Positions 13,458-23,770 of a DNA stretch of 64,000 nucleotides are shown piece by piece. The stretch's first letter is position 1. Each line of letters opens with the position of its first letter. The DNA is from Pedinophyceae sp. YPF-701 (lineage: Eukaryota; Chlorophyta; Pedinophyceae), in assembly GCA_916048055.1 (NCBI GenBank), contig CAJZHL010000001.1:1860001-1924000 (forward strand), in the 5' to 3' direction. Under the pieces are notes generated by a model that was not told the DNA's origin, searched no databases, and saw nothing but the letters and a program-made list of their open reading frames with translations. The translations under genes were made by a program, and so were the position numbers.

Positions 13458-14446
13458 ATGGATTTCGCGGAGAAGTCGCTAGATGAAATCATCGCGTCGA
13501 AGCGCAAGCAGGCGGGCGGTCCCCGGAAGGGCGGGGCCGGCAAGCCGAAGGGCCCGAAGCCGGGCAACGCGGGCGGGAAGGGCGGTACGGCTGCCAAGGT
13601 CGTTGTGGTGAAGCCCGGTCTCGGCGCCAAGGGGGCGGGTGTGGCCAAGGGACGGCGAGGGGGCCGCAGGGGCGAGGGGGCCATGGTGAAGGTGCGCGAA
13701 CCAGGGCCTTTCGTCGGCCGCTGCTCCGCCGCGCAGCAGCTGCTGGCGGACGGGCAAAGGTTGCGGCCGTTGCGGGCAGGCTGCGGCGCTTTCTTGGCGG
13801 CATGCGCGCCACCCGGGCACTGGCAACTGCATGAGGCGTTGGGCAAGCCGGGGTGCCGTTCTTCGCGGCCCTCGCGGGTGGAGGCCGTCAACACCTCAGA
13901 GCAAAGAGCCCGCGTCGCACGCAGACGGTCGTGAGGGAAAACCGCGAGGAGAAGCTCGCCGCCATGGACGGCGTGTGGTCCCACGACCGCTTCGACGGCA
14001 GGGGCCGCGGCGGGTACACCGGCGCTCTCAGCTCGCGGCTGCAAGGCGGGCCTGCAGGCGGCAGGTCCACGAAGCTCATCGTCTCGAACCTCCCCGACGA
14101 CATCAGCGAGGACGAGCTGCTCGAGCTCTTCCAGGAGTTCCGGCCACAGTCGGCGCGCATCCGCTGGGACCGCACGGGGCGCAGCACTGGCATCGGCACG
14201 GTGGTCTTCGGGACCGCGAGCGACGCGGCGGCCGCGAAGGACGCGATGAACATGCGCAGCATCACAAACCTCGACGGGACGGCGCCCAAGCCGATCATCG
14301 TCCAGTTCGACGACGCCCTGTCCGAGGCCGCCGCGCCCGGCGTGGTGTCCGTCTCCGCGCCGCGCGGCGGGGGCGGGGGCGGGCGGCGCGGCCGCGGGTC
14401 GCGCCGCGGGAGGGCCGGCAAGGGCGCGCACATGGACATGGACTGA
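13458..14446 (+). CDS. ALY/REF-type mRNA export adaptor (TREX complex)
   Basis: Nuclear RNA-binding adaptor that links spliced mRNA to the export receptor through UAP56/DDX39 (family knowledge). Exons 13458-13691 and 13925-14446 give 251 residues. The N-terminus MDFAEKSLDEIIASKRKQ is a clear UAP56-binding motif, followed by a Gly/Lys/Arg-rich segment. After the junction comes SHDRFDGRG, and then an RRM at about residues 120-200 with RNP2 KLIVSNLP and an RNP1-like stretch STGIGTVVFG. An RGG/RGR-rich tail ends in HMDMD; the usual C-terminal second UAP56-binding helix is reduced to this stub. Both the start and the 233-bp intron are supported by phase. The gene converges on the J-domain gene, with 76 bp between the stops. 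Confidence 0.9.
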
Positions 14447-14522
14447 GCGCGGCGGCAGGAGCTGGGCGGGGGGGGTGTGTGGCCTCTGCTTGTGACGACG
14501 CTGAGGGACGGTTGACGGGGTG

Positions 14523-14873
14523 TCAGCGGGGCGGGCTCGCTGCTGCGGCGATGCGGGAGAAGGCGGCCTGCACGGCGATGAAGCGGGCGGCGTCGCCTCC
14601 GCCACGGTCCGGATGGCACGCCCTGGCCGCCGCCAAGTATGCTCGCCGAACCTCCCGGAGCGACGCGCCCGACCGGAGGCCCAGACTCTCGTACGCGCGC
14701 TCCAGCTCTGGCCCGCGGTCGGCCGGCGCGGCTGTCGCATCCCGCTCGTCGGCCACGTAATCTTGGTGTTTGAAATCTTGGCGTCTGAAGACGTTGGAGC
14801 GCGCGGACTCCCCCGGTCGCTCCTGCGTGCCTCCGCGATACGGCATGGTGTGTGCCAGGGAGCGTCCGGTCAT
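14523..14873 (-). CDS. Small J-domain (DnaJ-like) protein
   Basis: Single-exon frame of 116 residues. The C-terminal half is a J domain: AYESLGLRSGASLREVRRAY, then AARACHPDRGGGDAARF, which contains the HPD tripeptide that stimulates Hsp70 ATPase activity, then AVQAAFSRIAA. There is no G/F region or zinc-finger domain, so it is a minimal type III J protein; its client and Hsp70 partner cannot be inferred. The N-terminal 55 residues are unremarkable. The start shown is the first ATG. An unseen upstream exon is possible because the TPR gene lies just 5' on the same strand. Confidence 0.7.
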   Translation of the reverse strand: MTGRSLAHTMPYRGGTQERPGESARSNVFRRQDFKHQDYVADERDATAAPADRGPELERAYESLGLRSGASLREVRRAYLAAARACHPDRGGGDAARFIAVQAAFSRIAAAASPPR

Positions 14874-14981
14874 GTTTCGCGGCCGCGAGGGCCTCGTCGA
14901 CCGCGGGGAACGACTAGAGTGAGCCGTTCAACCGCTCACTCTCCAAGCGGCGTGTCACGGGCCGATCTGCCGGCCTTGCGG

Positions 14982-15383
14982 TCAATCGTCAAAGCGGCAA
15001 AAGGGAACTTGTCCCACCTGCGCTGGTTCCGGCCCGTCCTGCTCGCGCGTGCGCTCCCGTGATGCTAGGATCTCCAGTTGCTGGATCCGCTGGAGCCGAA
15101 ACGCAGCGCGAGCTATCCCGTCGAAGCCAAGGTGGGCCCCGCAGCGTCGTCTGGCAGTTTCCACGCTATCTAGGGCGCTCCCCGCCTGCCCAAGCTCGAC
15201 CTGAGCGCGCGCCCTCTGGAACCAGGCCTTGATGTTGGCCGGGTCCTCGTCCAGCGCTCTCGAGGCCGCCTCGAGAGCGGCCTCGAAATCCTTCGCGTTG
15301 GCGCGTTCCGCGGCGGTGCGGGCCAGCGCAGCTCCTGCCTGCCGCGAACGGGATGCGTCTCCTTCCATCCTCTGCCTCCTCAT
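14982..15383 (-). CDS. TPR-repeat protein, function unknown
   Basis: Short protein with one clear tetratricopeptide pair: ANAKDFEAALEAASRALDE, then DPANIKAWFQRARAQVELGQ and AGSALDSVETARRR. It probably serves as a protein-binding adaptor. The start at 15383 gives 133 residues; an in-frame ATG at 15368 gives 128 and one at 15569 gives 195. The 62-residue extension from 15569 is Arg/Ala/Ser-rich and could be a transit peptide or noncoding, so the start is uncertain. It lies 108 bp upstream of the J-domain gene on the same strand. TPR and J modules often work together in chaperone pathways, but a fusion transcript could not be built in phase. Confidence 0.5.
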   Translation of the reverse strand: MRRQRMEGDASRSRQAGAALARTAAERANAKDFEAALEAASRALDEDPANIKAWFQRARAQVELGQAGSALDSVETARRRCGAHLGFDGIARAAFRLQRIQQLEILASRERTREQDGPEPAQVGQVPFCRFDD

Positions 15384-15730
15384 ATAAGGGACCGTCGTCC
15401 CGACGGGCGCGAGAAGTGATCGGGCGCGCAAGCGCGACTCGTCGGACGCAGGCACGGAGCACAGTGCGCTGGAAGCGCGTCCTCGGGCTCTGACGCCGGG
15501 GGGCGGCGCCAGGCCTGTGTGCGTTTGACACCCCCGAGGGCGAGACTGTTGTGCCCGACGTTCACTCATCACAGCTGAGAGGTCGCCGACGTGGGGAGTC
15601 CCAGCACGCGGACCGGCCTGGTGTGCACGGGCGCGGTCCGGGTGCTGGCGTGCGGCCGTGCATGTATGCAGATTGCAACCCGATGTGTGCTTGTGTCAAC
15701 GGCCCCGCCCTCGTGTCCTCGTCACTTGCG

Positions 15731-17984
15731 TCACGCCAGCAGCATCAGCGCGAGCATGGACGCCACCGCGACGACCCCCGCGAGCGCCGCCGAGGCCCCG
15801 CTTCCCACGGAGCCGCCCCCCACCGTGGTGACGGAGGCCGTGGTCTTCGTCTGCAGGGCCGCCTGCGTGCCCGTCACCGCCGTGGCCCACTGCTCCAGCT
15901 CGTTGTTGGAGACGGCGTTGTTGAACACCGTCGCGCTGTCCTGCGCCTCCTGCGAGTTCTTGAACCGGCCAGACACTGCCAGGTCGTACCCGACGGTCCC
16001 CTGCAACACCCCCCTGCCCCACCGCCCCGACAGCAGCCCGCGGCGCGAGCTGGCCGGCGTGAGCGCGGCCTGCACGCTGCACACCGCCACCGCGGTGCCG
16101 TTGTTGACGCAGGACGGGTGCATGCGCCGCCGCACGTCCGCCTCCACCGCCGCCTGCTCCGCGGCCGACAGCACCTTCTGGAACGTCATGCGCACGCTGG
16201 CGTCGAAGCCCGTCGCGACGGCGCTGCCCACGTTCCCGTCGTCGTTCATCGTCACCACGTTGCCGTCCTCCCGCGCCGACACAAAGTCCGCCGAGAACGC
16301 CAGCGTCTCGGCGGTGCACGTCCCCGCGGCGCCCGCGACGCTGCACTGCTTGCTGAGCGTGGCGTACGCGTTCAGCACGAAGTTGTCGAAGTTCTGCCGG
16401 ATGAAGGCGGCCTCGTTCTCGCTCAGGCACGACGACGCCGGCTGGAAGTAGGCGCAGGACGGGTTGGCGTTGCACGCCGTCTCGGTGCCGATGCTCGCGC
16501 ACACGTCGCCGGCCCCGGGCTGCACGCCGACCGCCGAGGCGCCCAGGCGCCGCATCAGCAGCGCGATCTGGCACGTCCCCAGGATGTCCGCCAGCAGCCG
16601 GTCGATCTCCGCGGCCGTGGGCTGGTTCCCCGTGAGGCCGCCCAGGCCCAAAGCGATGAAGCTCGCGAACATCTCGGCCTCGAACCCGTCGCTGACGCAC
16701 ACCTCCTGCCTGAAGCCCGAGTTGCCCGAGCTGCCCGAGCTGTCGCCAAACGCCGCGCCGAAGTCGATCGTCTTGAGCGTGCAGCCGGGCTTGTTGCACA
16801 CCGCCGTCTGGCTGCTGGGCTCGAACCCGCACACCTCGGTCGACCGGAAGATCTCGTACCCGGCCGAGCGCTTGCAAAAGAACTGCGCGTACATGGCACG
16901 GGAACAGCTGCGTCACGAGGGGCGGGGGGGGGGGACTTGAGGGCGCGGCGGGCGCGAGGCGGCGGGCCACTCACGTTGAGCGGCGAGGCGCTGCAGGAGC
17001 CGGCCGTCGAGTTGGTTGCCTGCGAGCCCGACCAGCTGCACTCCTCGCCGTTGCCAAAGCCCTCGCACGTGGCCTTCGTCGTGCGCCCCGAGCACACCTG
17101 CATCGCAGCAGGGCCGCGTGCTCGTTCGGCGCTGAGGGTCTCGAGCAGCGCCAGCCTCGGCACGTCTCGGTTTCATGTTGATGTTGTGCCGCGCGCGCCA
17201 CAGTCACGAACACCATCTGACGTCGCCGCGCACGGGCCGACGCACCAGCTCGATGGCACTCATCTCCCAGAGGAAGCGGGTGAAGGGGAACGCGGGCCTG
17301 TCGAACGCGGTGATCGCGGCCGTGCGGACGGTGCACTGGCCCCCCTCCAGCTCGCACTTCGCCACGCTCGTCTGCTGGAGCTCACGCTGCCTGCAGGGAC
17401 CGACCGGCCTCCACCCACGAACGATCTTTCGTCAGTCAGGCGGCACACGGTGGACAAATGTGACAGGGCACCGGCCGCGAATGGGCCTGGCCGGATTCGT
17501 GCCGTTTGCCGCGAAATGCGGCTCTTTAAGACATGCAAGTGAGGCTTCTGGAACGCATGAGCCTTCGATCTCGCCCGCACGGGTTCCTTCGCCCGGACAA
17601 AACGCCTTGCGCTGGCGCAGGGCTCTTTGCCAGCTGGCAGTGACCCCTCTGCCGGCGCGTCGAAATTGCGCAACCTTGGACATGCCCACATGCCTCGGCC
17701 GGATCTTCGTAATCATGTGCATGCGCCGCATGCATCGAACCGTTCGTTCCACCCCGCGACTGGGCCCGCCCCGCCCTCGCGCATCTTTGGCGTTTGGGAG
17801 CCGGCCTGGCGACGCACCTGGCGGCATCAGCTGCCTCGGTCAGGCGGCGCATGAAGGTTCTCGTGTCATGAAGGAGTCTTTCCTTCGCGGCGAGGACCTC
17901 GTCACTCAGGGCCTGTGCCCCGCAGGACAGCACCAGCAGGACCAGGCCGCACAGAAGCGGCAGGGCCGGTCTGGAGCGCCACAT
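15731..17984 (-). CDS. Secreted cysteine-containing protein with hydrophobic C-terminus
   Basis: Not recognised. Exons 17984-17818, 17390-17246, 17097-16975 and 16882-15731 join in phase to 528 residues. The N-terminus is a strong signal peptide (ALPLLCGLVLLVLSCGAQA). The ectodomain has repeated short cysteine motifs of one style: KCELEGGQC, TCEGFGNGEECSWSGSQAT, and later TACNANPSCAYFQPASSC. The last 25 residues are hydrophobic and follow a Gly/Ser stretch (GSGASAALAGVVAVASMLAL), which fits a GPI-attachment signal or a membrane anchor. The sequence therefore suggests a cell-surface or wall-associated protein. The first intron is 427 bp and the last 92 bp. Homology was not evident to me, so no function is offered. 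Confidence 0.75.
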
Positions 17985-18494
17985 TCGTACTGTGTTATCC
18001 AGATATGTGCAGGAAGCATCGCTCGCGGGGGGCGCTGGCGCCCAAAATCATCCCGCAAGCCCGGGCCCAGGAGGGGCCGCGTCCCCCCCCCCCTGTTGTG
18101 GGGGATCCCGGACCCTGAGTCCCACCGCCCACGCCTACGGAGTGACATTGGGACCGCGCGGATCGAAGGGGCCGGTGACGGGCAGGGCGGGTGCGGGGGG
18201 TTGTGGACCTACGAGGGAGCCGGCGGTGCAATGGTGCCTCGGGCGATGCCATGGCCGTTCCTGCCGGCCGCAGCCGGAGCGCCATGCCCTCCCCGCGTGG
18301 ACCCCCGGGGCCCGACCGGGCGACGGCTGGTGCACACGGAGCGAGGCCAAGCCACGACACGCTGCGTGCGCACTCATCACAAGGGTCAATCAGCGGCGGA
18401 CTCCGCGCGGCGGTCCCGGCCGTGCCCGCGGCGCCCACGAGCCCGCGCCGTCGTCGGCCCGCGCGCCGGTCCGAGCGGGCCCCGCACTGCGCCC
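17985..18494. other. Intergenic, secreted-protein gene promoter side
   Basis: These 510 bp hold the 5' flank of the secreted-protein gene and the 3' flank of PRORP. There is a C-run near 18076-18090. I see no further coding exon or RNA gene. Confidence 0.5.
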
Positions 18495-20568
18495 TCAGCT
18501 CCGCGGGTAGCACACCAGCCACTCCCGCCCGAGCTCCTCCTCCTCCTCCTCGTCCCCGACCTCCGCCTCGCCCGCGTTCGGCACCTCGACCTCGACCTCG
18601 ACCTCGACCTCGACCTCGGCCTCGGCCTCGGGCGCGGGCGCGGGCCCCTGGCCGCCGCCGTCGCCCTCGGCAGCGGGCGCGGGTGCAGGGGGCGGCGTGC
18701 GCACGGGGAAGCACCACGCGCCGTTGTCCGGCAAGCGCTGGATGCACCGCGTGAAGGCGGGCGGCGGGAAGAGCTCCAGGTGCTTGTCGGAGACCTTGAA
18801 GCGCAGCTGGTGGCGCTGCCGCCACCGCCAGAAGTAGCGCGGCGCCAGGAGCTGGAAGGAGTGGTCCCGCATGAGGTCGTTCGACACCAGCATGCCGCTC
18901 TGCAGCGCAGCGAGGGGGCGCTCTCGGTGCGGTGGTGCGGGGCCGCGGGCTGCGCGGGGGCGGGAGGGCACACGTGCGAGGCACCGGCGCACCTGCTTGG
19001 CCACGGCGGCGGCGTACATCCAGTACCAGTCGTCGTTGGAGCCCTGCGGGGTGACGTAGAGCGCGTGGTTCGCCTCGAGCTTGTCGAGGAACGCCCGCGC
19101 CTCCCGCGTGCGCGCCAGCTTCGACTTGATGCGCCCCACGTGCAAAAACACCACGGGCCGCAGCTCGGGGTACTCCTCCTGCACGCGGTCGTACACCCGC
19201 TCGATCTGCTCGAACTGGAACCCCCCGGACTTGAAGTTCTGCCCGAACAGCGCCACGTTCGCCCCGTCGATCAGCACGTGGAAGGGCCCGTGCTTCTCCA
19301 GCCACGCCACGAAGGTCTCGAACGCCGCGGGCGCCTGCCCGCCGTGCCGCTGCATCGCGAGCTGCTTCACGCCCTGCAAGACGGAGGGGGGGGGTCGGCC
19401 GAGAGGTTCGGGCGACGGAGCGGGTGGCTGCGCGTGCAGGGCGGCAGGGCACGCGCGCGAAGAGGGCCGCGTCCGCGGGGCGTGCGCACCTCTCGGAACT
19501 CGTCCCACTCCTCGCCCTCCAGGTCGAGCGCGCGCAGGGTCCCCGCGGGGGTGTCGCCCGACCCCTCGACCTCGCACTGCTCGCACACCCACTCCCGCCC
19601 GTCCCTGCGCGCCGCGAACGCCTCCCGCAGCACCGCCGCCGTGTCCTCGTCCACGTCGTCCACCTCCCGCGCCATCTCCCGCAGCACCTCCTCCACCTCT
19701 TCAACGCCCCCCTCCTCCGACAGACACCGCACCACGTGGCGGAACTCCGGCTCCGCCAGCGCGATGCACGCCCCGCGCAGCGCCGCCTGCACCTCCCGCA
19801 GCATCCCCACGTCGCGCCCCGCGCACGCGCCCAGCAGCGCCGGCGCGAACGTCCGCAGCTTGCACCGCGCACCCGCCGCCAGCCCCGCGCGGGCGATCTC
19901 CAGCGCCCCGCGCGCGTCTCCGTGCAGCGCGCGGAGCCGCGCGCGCATCGTGCACAGGACCTCCGCGTTCTTCTTCACGTCCTTCGCGTGGTGCTCGCCC
20001 AGCGCGTCCAGGCTGTCCAGCACCGCCTGCGAGCGCCGCAGCATCTCCGCGGTCTCCGGACCCGCCTGGCCCTCCCTCGCCGCGCGGGCGACCTCCGCCT
20101 CCCATGACTCCGAGCCTGCGGCGCGCGCGGTGCCGGCACGGGACGCTGTGGAGAGCGCGTGGATGCAACAGACCCGGCCTGCGCGCGGCGGGGGATAGGA
20201 CGGGGCACTTGCCCGCAACCAGGCTCAGAATGATGCAGTGTAGCTGGACGCTGTTGAGCGCTACGTCCCCGGCCTCCCGCGCGCGCGTGAAGGCGTCCAG
20301 AGCAGCATCGACGTCCTTCGTGCGGGCCGCCTCGTTGATCAGGAAGCGAACGGTCGTCTTCTTGGCCTTTTTCGAGGACGCCTGACCTCCTGCATCGCAG
20401 AAACGGCGGCCAACACCCACGAGCGCCGCGTCAGCGACCGCATTTGTCGAAGCAATGGTGCTGCGCGCTCACGTGCCGCGCACGGTTGACCTCGCTCGCG
20501 CTAGAGTCACCTGCTTTCCCGTCTAGCTTCTGCCTCTTCGCCTCCGGGGCTTGATCCGCGGGCAACAT
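18495..20568 (-). CDS. PRORP: Protein-only RNase P (PRORP), tRNA 5' end maturation
   Basis: Metal-dependent endonuclease that removes 5' leaders from pre-tRNAs in organelles or nucleus. Exons 20568-20511, 20389-20213, 20115-19490, 19373-18993 and 18899-18495 give 548 residues, normal for the family. Residues 40-250 are helical PPR-like repeats (INEAARTKDVDAALDAF). A CxxC half of the zinc site (WVCEQC) precedes the NYN metallonuclease domain. That domain keeps the catalytic acids: VLIDGANVALFG, then GSNDDWYWMYAA, then LVSNDLMRDHSF. The C-terminal zinc half is altered: GAWCFP has Cys where the family has His, and the final Cys is in EWLVCYP. Between them lies an acidic EV-rich insert encoded by a hexanucleotide repeat. 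Intron 2 starts with GC (GCAAGT). No transit peptide is obvious. Divergent from ADAT2. Confidence 0.93.
18573..18634. repeat. Hexanucleotide microsatellite inside PRORP
   Basis: About nine copies of a TCGACC/TCGGCC-type hexamer on the plus strand encode an alternating Glu-Val tract in PRORP on the minus strand. Because the unit is six bases long, copy-number change keeps the frame. Confidence 0.85.
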
Positions 20569-21190
20569 CGCCGCAGCTACCACGGGCCACCAGTGCACCG
20601 CCGGCGGCAACCTCCCAACGCCCGAACGCCGCCCGTGCGGGGCGAGGGTGCGCCCTAGAAGCTCCAGGCGACGCCGAACCGGGGCTGACCGCCCAGCGCG
20701 GACAATGTGGCCCGACGAAAGCAGTGGTTTGTGTCGCAGTGAGCCGCCGCTGGACGATAGCATGACACGCACTGCTGTCGATCTACAGAGCGCGCACAGC
20801 GCTGGGCGCATCGGCGGGCCGACGTCGACGAAGAGCTTTCGCGCTCGCACGGCAGCGCGCGGGCACATGTGGCCCCTGCTCGCGGCCTCCCGGGGAGTCC
20901 CCGGCCCCACGGCCTCCCCGACGGTGTTCCCCGGGTCGTGCACGGGCGGCGGGGGCCGACACCTGGCCTGAGCGGCTCCCGGCCAATGTTGCCGCCCGTG
21001 CGCGGGTGCGTGGCGGCACATCGCTGGCCCTGAACCCGCCTGATTGCCCCTTGCAAGCGGCTCGGTGATCAGAGCGCTCGAGGTGAATGTGGGCGCGCGG
21101 GCCGCGGCGACGGGTCGCGGCGGGGCGCCGCTCCGCCGTAGAGGAGATCGGAGCAGTATAGCCGGACGTCTGGGCCCCGCCGGAGTGTGA
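20569..21190. other. Intergenic divergent promoter region PRORP/ADAT2
   Basis: These 622 bp lie between the two start codons. Several frames run through it by chance; none has recognisable protein content. No tRNA-like fold was found. It is a candidate shared promoter. Confidence 0.5.
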
Positions 21191-22063
21191 ATGGCGGAGC
21201 AGCCGGCCGCCGGCACGGCGGATGCGGAGCACAGCCGGTGGATGGAGCACGCGCTGCAGCAGGCGCGGACGGCGGCCGCGCGGCGCGAGGTGCCCGTCGG
21301 CTGCGTGTTCGTTCGTGACGGCGTGATTGTCGGCAGGGGCGGAAACGAGACGAACGCGACGAGGTGCGCTGCTCCTCCCTCCACCGCGCGGCGTGTCCGG
21401 CGCGCGCTGCCGGGCCGACGCCGGAACGCGACGCGCTGCCGCTTCCACGAGAATGTCGCAGGGACCGGTGCGTCCGCGGCCCGGAACTGCACCGGCCGCA
21501 CACCGCCACATGCACTGAGGCACATGCATGGCTGCAGGAACGCCACGCGGCACGCCGAGCTGGTGGCGATCGACGGTATGATCGCCGACGCCGGCGGCGA
21601 CTGCGCGCAGCTCCGTCTGCACGAGTGCACGCTGTACGTCACCGTCGAGCCGTGCATCATGTGTGCCGGCGCCCTGTCCATCCTAGGGCTCAAGCACGCC
21701 GTGTACGGTGCGCCCCGCGTAGCCCCGACGTGCCGCACACCTGCGCGTTCGCGCGGCGTCGTGCGCTGCGCTCGAGGGCCGAGCGCGCTGACTGACCGCG
21801 CGCGTGTGTGCCGTGTGTGCTGCACCGCAGGGTGCCGCAACGACAAGTTCGGCGGGTGCGGCTCGATCCTGAGCGTGAGCGACGCTGGATGCGGGGGCTG
21901 CGGCGGGGCCGCGTCCCCCGGGTTCCCCACCACGGGCGGTGTGCGGGCGCAGGAGGCCGTGGAGCTGCTGCGCAGCTTTTACGCCACAGGCAACCCCGCC
22001 GCGCCGAAGCCGCACCGGCCGGTCGTCAGCGCAGATGGCGCCCCGGCGCTGCACCCGTCCTGA
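21191..22063 (+). CDS. ADAT2: tRNA-specific adenosine-34 deaminase catalytic subunit (ADAT2/TAD2-like)
   Basis: Zinc deaminase that converts A34 to inosine in the tRNA anticodon, normally as a heterodimer with ADAT3. Exons 21191-21363, 21538-21707 and 21831-22063 give 191 residues. The fold starts with WMEHALQQARTAAARREVPVG. The zinc/proton-shuttle motif HAE follows in NATRHAELVAID, and the PCxxC motif is in TVEPCIMCAGAL. The junction to GCRNDKFGGCGS matches the family. The C-terminus runs about 30 residues past the deaminase core and is rich in Cys, Gly and Pro (GCGGCGGAASPG). Phases 2 and 1 agree at the two introns (174 and 123 bp). The partner ADAT3 is not in this window. Lies head-to-head with PRORP. 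Confidence 0.92.
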   Translation: MAEQPAAGTADAEHSRWMEHALQQARTAAARREVPVGCVFVRDGVIVGRGGNETNATRCAAPPSTARRVRRALPGRRRNATRCRFHENVAGTGASAARNCTGRTPPHALRHMHGCRNATRHAELVAIDGMIADAGGDCAQLRLHECTLYVTVEPCIMCAGALSILGLKHAVYGAPRVAPTCRTPARSRGVVRCARGPSALTDRARVCRVCCTAGCRNDKFGGCGSILSVSDAGCGGCGGAASPGFPTTGGVRAQEAVELLRSFYATGNPAAPKPHRPVVSADGAPALHPS

Positions 22064-22419
22064 AAGGGGGGCCGGTCGACCGGGCCCCAGCAGGCGCACG
22101 ACACAGCGAGAGTGTTTTTGTGATATTTGTGACCCCCACCTTGTCCTCTCGCTTCGATGCGACGGCCTGACTGACCTGGCGCCGTCCGTTGACGGTGCGC
22201 CGCGCAGGGTGCCGCGCAGAGTCAGGTCAGACTGACCCGTGCCTGCACAGAGCTCCCGCGGTGCCGCCACCGCCGCGCTTCATTGCACGCCGTCGGGGGC
22301 GGATGACCTCGCTGTAGTCTACGCCTGGAAGCAGTCAACGTCTGAGAAATATCAAACGCAGCTTCGGCCCGGTACGCGGGCGAATATCGCAGCCTGTCGA
22401 CGTCCGCTGCGCACGACCC
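22064..22419. other. Intergenic, ADAT2 3' flank and HAD 5' flank
   Basis: These 356 bp are locally less GC-rich (TGTTTTTGTGATATTTGTGA near 22112), which suits the ADAT2 3' end. No gene is seen. Confidence 0.5.
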
Positions 22420-23770
22420 ATGGGTGGCGCGGTGGCGATCCGGGCCGCGGCGACCGTGCGCGCCGGGCATCCACGGGCCTCTCCGCGTCGATGTCGCCTC
22501 TCTATCCCTAGACAGGTGCCGTGGCGGGCGCGCCAAGGCCCGGCACGTGCCAAGGCACGCTCCTTGAGGGCCGCGGCAGGGCCCACCGACGTGTTTGCCA
22601 TCGACGTCGACGGCGTGCTCGTCGACTCAGAGCCTGAGGTCACCCGCGCGGCCATCGCCGCCGCCACAGAGATCTGGCCGGAGACGATGGCGGGCGCAGA
22701 TGAGGGCGCGCTGCGACAAGGTCGGTTTGGCGCTCGCACCGCGGGCCCGCCCGGTATCTGCCATCTCCGGGACGCTCATCGACATGTTCTGGTGCCTCAC
22801 GTGCTCCGCGCCCCTCATCCGCGCAGCTCTGCGTCGCGTGCGCCCGGTGATCGTCAAGGGCTTTGAGGCGGTGGTGCAGGCGCGCATGTTGGCGGAGCAC
22901 CCCGCGCCGGACACAGGTGAGCGCGCCGCGCCGACCGAGCGCGGCGGGACCAGCGCGGCGGCACCAAGGACACCGCGCAGCACCGCGCAACACCCTCACC
23001 TCGCCCGCCCGCCCCCGCGCCCCCTTGCGTCCAGAGACCCGGATCCTCTCCCGCGGTGCCTGGGCGGCCGTGTGGCGCGAGGCGGTGTCCGCCTGGGGCG
23101 CGTCCGCGGAGCACATCGACGCGGTGTTCGGCCGCATCCGCGACGCCGAGGTGGCCGCGGGGACCTACCTCGAGGGGCAGCGGGCCTACCCGGGGGTCGT
23201 GGGCGCGATGCGGGAGTGCCCGTACCCGTCGTACCTGGTGTCGAGCAAGAGCGGCAAGCGCGTCGCCGCGGTGCTCGGGGGCCTCGTCGGCATGGAGGGT
23301 GTCGAGGAGGGGAGTCCGCGGGTCATGGCGTCACTCCTCCCCCCGGAAGAGAAGAAGGTGCGGCGGCGGCGGCGGCGGCACCCCCGCAGCGCGCGACCGG
23401 GAGCCTCCTGCGTGTGCTCAGCCCGCTCAGGTCGTACGCGCGCGCGCGGCCGCAGGTGGAGGCGCTGCGGACCATAATGTCGCGCCCGCTGATTGCGGAG
23501 GGCGGGGCGACGCTGCACTTCATCGACGACAGAGTCGACACGCTGCTGCACGCGGCCGAGGTGCCCGCGCTGAGCGACGTCAAGCTGTACCTCGCGGAGT
23601 GGGGGTACTGCACGGAGGGCGAGAGGGAGCTGGCGCGGGCGTCGCCGCGCATCAAGGTGCTGGACTTGGAGGCGTTCGCGGAGCTGCTGAAGTGGGGCGT
23701 GGTGATGGGGGTCGACGACGGGTGCGAGCCGACGCCGGAGGAGGTCATCAAGGGCGTGCACGACGGGTGA
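22420..23770 (+). CDS. HAD-superfamily hydrolase with N-terminal targeting sequence
   Basis: Haloacid-dehalogenase-fold hydrolase, probably a phosphatase; the substrate is unknown. Exons 22420-22720, 22827-22916, 23035-23357 and 23456-23770 give 342 residues. The first 50 residues are Arg/Ala-rich without acidic residues (RAAATVRAGHPRASPRRC), as in chloroplast or mitochondrial presequences. Motif I is VFAIDVDGVLVDSEPE. The cap region contains YLEGQRAYPGVVGAM. Motif II, with a Ser before the Lys, is YLVSSKSGKRVAAVLGGL. The motif IV acidic pair is in LHFIDDRVDTL. The end of exon 3 (EEGSPRVMASLLPPEEKK) and the weak donor of intron 1 (GTCGGT) are the least certain parts of the model. The start is the first ATG of the open frame. 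Confidence 0.78.
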
